Assembly: GCA_947396885.1 (NCBI GenBank) | Contig: OX377205.1 | Coordinates: forward strand, 62,654,969 to 62,718,968 | DNA length: 64,000 nt | Reading direction: 5' to 3' | Source of the DNA: Heligmosomoides polygyrus polygyrus | Taxonomy: Eukaryota; Nematoda; Chromadorea; Rhabditida; Heligmosomidae | In this document: piece after piece, positions 37,001 through 43,000 of the stretch | Layout: each line of letters opens with the position of its first letter | Position numbering within the stretch: the first letter of the stretch is position 1 | The notes under the pieces: generated by a model | Databases searched by the model: none | Seen by the model: the letters and a program-made list of their open reading frames with translations, nothing else | What the model was told of the DNA's origin: nothing | Program-made: the position numbers and the translations under genes

Positions 37001-40000
37001 GGGGAGAGAAAGGGAGAGAAAGTCGGCAGCGGCAACAAAGGAGTACCTAACTAAAAGTGAGCCACATGCGATGGGCACAAGACAAATGTCATTGTCGGGA
37101 GCGGCGCTAACTCAAAAAGCAGCGTATTGCCGTCAGGGGGTGCTAAATGAGAGAAACATCGATTCCAGCCGGAACGCTTGCTCAGTTCCGAGCACTAGTG
37201 ACCCACCCACATCAGACTGAGTGGAGAGAACTCCCCCCAACAGCATCGATATCTAACGTTTCCTATTCCATCACAAGCACCTAGCGTTCTCGTGGATGCT
37301 ACCTAAGCAGTGAGAAGCAGCGAGAAACCTGAATGAAAACCAACCATGTTGATGTGCTCGGCGTTCTTAATAATGTCGACGGCACTCGAATAGTCGATGC
37401 TCTCGAATGAGACGCCGTTCGCTGAGAGAATACGGTCGTTCACCCTGGAAAGAATGGCCGCAATGAGTGAGCATGACACATTTCCGTACGCCGACAGCAT
37501 ACGCCCGCCCGCTCCTCCATGTTTTATTTCGGGCTTCTTCCCTCACTTATTACACAGCTTCATGTCAATTTTTGTCGCGTAATATTCGATGGTTATGACT
37601 TGTTCGCAGAATGCGCTGCGCCGCCCGCGCATCTGTCTGGGCTGTGGTCAGTCTCAATTACGCACCGAAACAATAGTACTGCTACCATTCCAAGTGCGAC
37701 TGTCAATGAATCTTGGCATGGTCCTGTTAAGATGAATGTTGATATTTAGCTTCGTCCAAGATTGTTATATATCTTTATTCCTGACGGCTGACGTTTCGGC
37801 GTTGTCGCCTTCTTCAGAGCCTGGAAGAATCGAATCAAATTCAAGAAACTATCCCCCCAAACTCCATTTCGTACTGCAAAGGGGATAGTTTCTTGAATTT
37901 GAATTTGAATTTTTGGGGGATAGTTTCTTGAATTCGATTCGATTCTTTCAGGCTCTGAAGAAGGCGACAACGCCGAAACGTCAGCCGTCAGGAATAAAGA
38001 TATATAACAATCTTGGACGAAGCTAAATATCAACATTCATCTTAACAGTAGTGCTACCGTTCCTTGAGCATGTCACAGATGAAATAATCGTCTTCCTTGA
38101 AAGGCAAGGCCGTCGCATTCGGGGAGGGACCCCGTAGGCGGCTCGCTCTACTGCGGGGAACTAGCGATTCCAGTTGTTTGCGGTCCGATGCTACATTACA
38201 CGTTTCTGCATTCGAATCTTAAATACATGCAGATACAAGTAACAGCAACACACTAACCTATCGAACAGATACAAATCCCTACTGTACACAAACTACGCAT
38301 AAAGCATGTAATCTACTAATCTATCTGGGGATGACTCCGTAGGTCCGTGGAAAATCCATGGCAGCTTGACAGGGTCCGCTAAAAGGGACCAAGTAATTAA
38401 TGATGTCAATTTTTACCTAGAGCTGACCACTTGAACTGTTATTGCTGGACAGGCTCCACAATAAGTAAATAAATAACAAAACAGCAACGATCTCCAAGTC
38501 AAAAGCGATTGATCGCATCAATTCTGCAGTAGTTCAGCAACTGTCAATAGGCAACACTATTAAACAACATGCACAACACTATTTATTTAACAACATGCTT
38601 ATCATAGTATACTTGGGGGGGGGGGACAACCTGAACATACGAAAGCGCGCGGCGGCAGCGGCGACTACTGCGGCACATTCTACGCCTACGAAGCGTGTGT
38701 TGCTACAGTCAGGCGTCTATGCTCTTCAATCTGCATAAACCTCTTCTGCTGCCTCTGCTCAGCTATTTTAGAGACCTTCCGTACACATAATCAGAGAAAG
38801 CGGTTGGTTCGAGAGGGAGTTGGATGACCTAATCGAGGAAATAAACAACTATTCCCACTGCGAAAGATCGCGGGCTCCATTGACAAAAACATTAATTCCT
38901 AAAGGCCGTATATTTAAACCGAATATAGGATAACTCGGGAGCTTTTGGAGCTCAGATTTTACATAACAGCGCATTTAGGAGCGCAGCAGCAGTAGAAGCC
39001 CACCGAGCAAACCGCAGAGACCGCTGCAGGTACGACCGAAAAGAGGAGAACTGATGAATCTGCGCTGAACCTCGGAAGCGAAATGCGAGAAATGATTCAA
39101 AGTTTAGGCGTTGTTTGCAGACGAAATTGCCTAAAAAGCCACGTTGAAAAATAACCACTGGGAATGCATGACTGACAAAAACCGCGTTAAACTTATGATA
39201 CAAATCTCGGAATTGGCGGATAGTCTTCCTCATTGGAAGGTCCCGGTACGGAACAAGTGAAGGCAATGCCGATCAGATTTTACACTACTTGAGTGCATGG
39301 CTGACAACATACATAAACACCTTGCTTAACACACTCGCTGAACTAGGAGAAGAACGAAGATCACTTTGTTCACATCGTGAAGTCTGCCGTACAACAGCAA
39401 TAGAGCTGCGCCTTTTAAATAAATAAAACACATAAAATGCTTACAGAATGAGAATTTTTCTGATTTTCGCGAAAGCCTACAAGAAAAATGTAATCAGCTG
39501 TGACACCGTGTTGAAAATGTTTTCAGACAATGCACGGGTTTCAATGTCCCAGTTGCAACTACAAAACACGTTCAGTACTCCCTAAAAACTGGATATATCT
39601 AGTCCTCCCTTCTTACCCAGCCCACATTGCCGCACTTTCGTTGATCGGTCCGGTCTACACTTCATGACGCGCTTATTAACCCCTTCGCGAGAATGCCCTT
39701 TTTGCCTGTCAGGCGTACCCGAGATTGGTCCTCTTAAAAGTTTCGGGGGGTGAGACTCATCCTGCATCACCCACGTTCGTATACAGTAATGGAAAGTGAT
39801 AGAAATGTTCTGGGAAAAACCGCTACGTTTCCGCCTAGCGTTGGCTAAAGTTGATCTATGCGGCAAATAAGCGTTGGACAGTGTTGTACGACATTGCCAC
39901 GAAGGCACTAACAAAAACTCCAGCAGCATTCTACAATTCGTAGTTTATTTGGACTCGCGACTCATACGCGTATGCAATATTCCCGCCGGGGCTACATCGC

Positions 40001-43000
40001 TGATTCAATCTCTAGACGCTTTTTCTTCATCCCGACGGAAAACGTCATGAAAAGGGTCAGGTCGTTTGCCACGGCAAATTCCGTGGAGTCCAAATGACTT
40101 AGGGAGACAACCTACATACTGAAGGTCATATCACAGATTTACCGTATCTATTTGTGACCCTAGGTTTTCAAACTTCTTGGAATACTCATGGCATAAGGCA
40201 GGTTACATTGATGATCACCTAGGTGTGTTTCTAACTCCTGGTGAATATTTGTTTCATCTTGCTACAGTGGACTGCTCTATTGCTGGTTGTAGAGAGGCTG
40301 TATAAGATGTGAAAGCAACACGTCTGCCTCACACATTTTTTTTTTGCTTTGTTCCACGAATGCTAAGGTTGTTATAAACACCTCCAGTTGTTCAGCATAC
40401 GATTATGGACTCTATTTGTGCAAAATAGTAAGCAAAAATGTCACCATCGCGGTCTTTTGCCTTCAAGCATTTTTATAAACGTGTATGGTAGCTTTCCCGG
40501 CTATTTAATCAAACAGAATTCACAGCGGAAAATTCATTTCGGCAGGTCAGGAATTCCACTTTGCAATTTCGACGCCCATATTCGTAATCAGCAGGGATGT
40601 GCGGAATTTCCGCTTCCGCGTTCCGAACTCCAGTTTTCGGACGTTTTTAGCCCTTCCGTTCCGTGTCGTGTTCTGCTCCGTTTTCGGACGGAAGACGGAA
40701 CGGAAATGGCGACTCACCACCCATTGGTTGTTTTGCAATGCCATCATTCACCTCTTGAACTTAAGCGAAAGACTGAAGAAAGAGATTAACTATGCGTCGT
40801 CTCTTTGTGAATGTGTTGCTTTCAAACCGGTGTCGCATCCCGGTGTTGGAACAGCGTCATAACGGAATTGGATTCATTTTTCTTTCCTTGAAACGATGTA
40901 CTATCGAATACTATAAGACAACAAAGGTTTCATAAGTGTTCGAATCAAGAATCAAATTCCTTATGCAGAGCATGGTTATCTTTTTCCCTAGTAATCTTAG
41001 GTCTGCTTTGGAACACCAATTCTAGATCAGAGTTCTGAAAGCACTTTTAGGTTGCTAACACTGCTTTCCATAGGGGCGTCGGATCGACCCTAGTCGGAGG
41101 AAAGCATGTGATGTATTTCCTCACCACCACCTCCTTTGGATTTGTCACAGAGCTTCAGCTACTGCCCAATGATGCTATGTTGCCCATGCGAAGTCAGAGA
41201 GTGGGCGTCGTGTCGTGGGATGCCGAACGCAACTGTGACCTTACATTAGTGCCAGCACTCTCCCAGTCAGGATGGATCGGGGCATTCAGTAAGACCGGTC
41301 ATGAGTGGCGAAATCTTTAGCATCTTACTCGTCAGCTGGGTTCATTGCGTTCAAAATACTTTCTTCCTACTTTCCTTTAGAAAAAGGTTTTGCACAAACT
41401 TCAACTTGTTACACTAGCAATGTTTGAAGATTCATCTTAGTGATGATTTTAGTGATGACATCTTAGTGAGTTTTGAGTCAGTTCCGGATAATATGTTGCT
41501 GCGAAGCAGTCGCACGCTGCCCTGCCCGCTTCCTAAATTCGTTGACGGCCAGTTAATTGTTACACCCACTATGGACACATTTATGAAAAATTAAACCACC
41601 TTTTCCACCCACTTTCAGCTCTTCTGTCTCGTACTCCGTGTTCCGCTTTTCGCGAAAAATTTTCCGCACCTCCCTGTAATCAGCATTCCGAGCTCTTTCT
41701 AATGATCCTGGTCCTAACTTGAATATCCATGGGAGGTCCAAACCCTTCTCTACTGAGAGAAAATACTGGTCTGCTACCCTCACCCCACTTGTTCCTCCTC
41801 CACTGGCCCCCTTACTCTTCTGAATCCCGACATCCCTATGCATGTTGGATGACGTCTGTGGCACGTTGAATGAATCCTGGCACTCGACCCTTGATCGCCA
41901 TCCACACCCTGGCGCGTTTCCCGCTCATTATATCGCAAATTTAGGTGATCCGCCGCCTATTTCGTAAGTTCGCCAGCAACCGCCCGTGGTTAGGCTCGTA
42001 GAAAGACCGGCTGGCATACGTCGCCGTGACTCAATCAACTTGAGCGGCGTTCGTGGTAATCCGACTCTTAAAACACTCGTGCACCTCCTATCGATCAAAT
42101 GATCGATTTTGGAGCAGTGCTAGTGTTGAATTACTTGTGCCAAGATTGGGTTTAAGTTCATCGTCGTAAGCAAGCCACGCATTCACCGTACCAATACCGC
42201 CTACACTACAACCTATCCCATGATCTGCAGCACTTAATCAGATCGCATTCGCATTCGAACGCTCCAACCACTTCATCGTTTCGTACAACACTAACCTCCC
42301 CATCCACCTGCACTGCTATTTGTTACACTTCCTCAACTCCGTTCAAACACCTGCTTCGATAAAATTAGAACGCCTTGAATTTCATTATAAGCCACCCACT
42401 CGTCAAAAACCTCATGGCTGCTCAGCAATTGTACAGGTTCCTTTGCAGCAGCATATGGCTTCTCCATGAATGTTCTATTCTCAGGCGTAGGAATGCTCCT
42501 TGGGCTGAGACTGTTGAGTACACCTTTACCTAGTGCTTGACACAGCTACATACTACTTATTTCTGATCAGTCATTTCAACAGTGAAATTTATTTATTTAT
42601 TTAGTGCACTACAGAGAGTGTGCCATGAAGCAACTAAACAAAACATATTGCTAAAGCAGGAGGGTTAGGAAAAGCAGAAAAACTGCAATAAGAGCAATAA
42701 TAATAAAGACCACGAAAAACAAGATCGAGAGATATTCCTAGTCGAATGGTTGCTTCACGCATACGTAGCTAATGGGATTGACTGTTATCCTTCCCAGTTG
42801 GCCATGGTACCCTCATTCCATTTCTAGTGTGATAGGCCACTGCTGGAGCTTCGGGACACTGGTATGCCAACCACCCTCGTGGAACCAGCAGATTGGACAA
42901 CAGTGAGAACCTCAATAAGCCTGGTGTACGCTAAAACAGCGGCCAGAGAGCGCGGAGGCTCTCACTGCCGTGAAATCTACAGGGACTGTATTTATTTTGA

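Noticed and set aside
39582..39929. 115-codon minus-strand ORF in intron 1
   Set aside because: Basic, low-similarity text with no identifiable transposon or gene family motif.
41553..41864. 103-codon minus-strand ORF
   Set aside because: No recognised domain and no splice phase fit with the surrounding ZO-1 intron.
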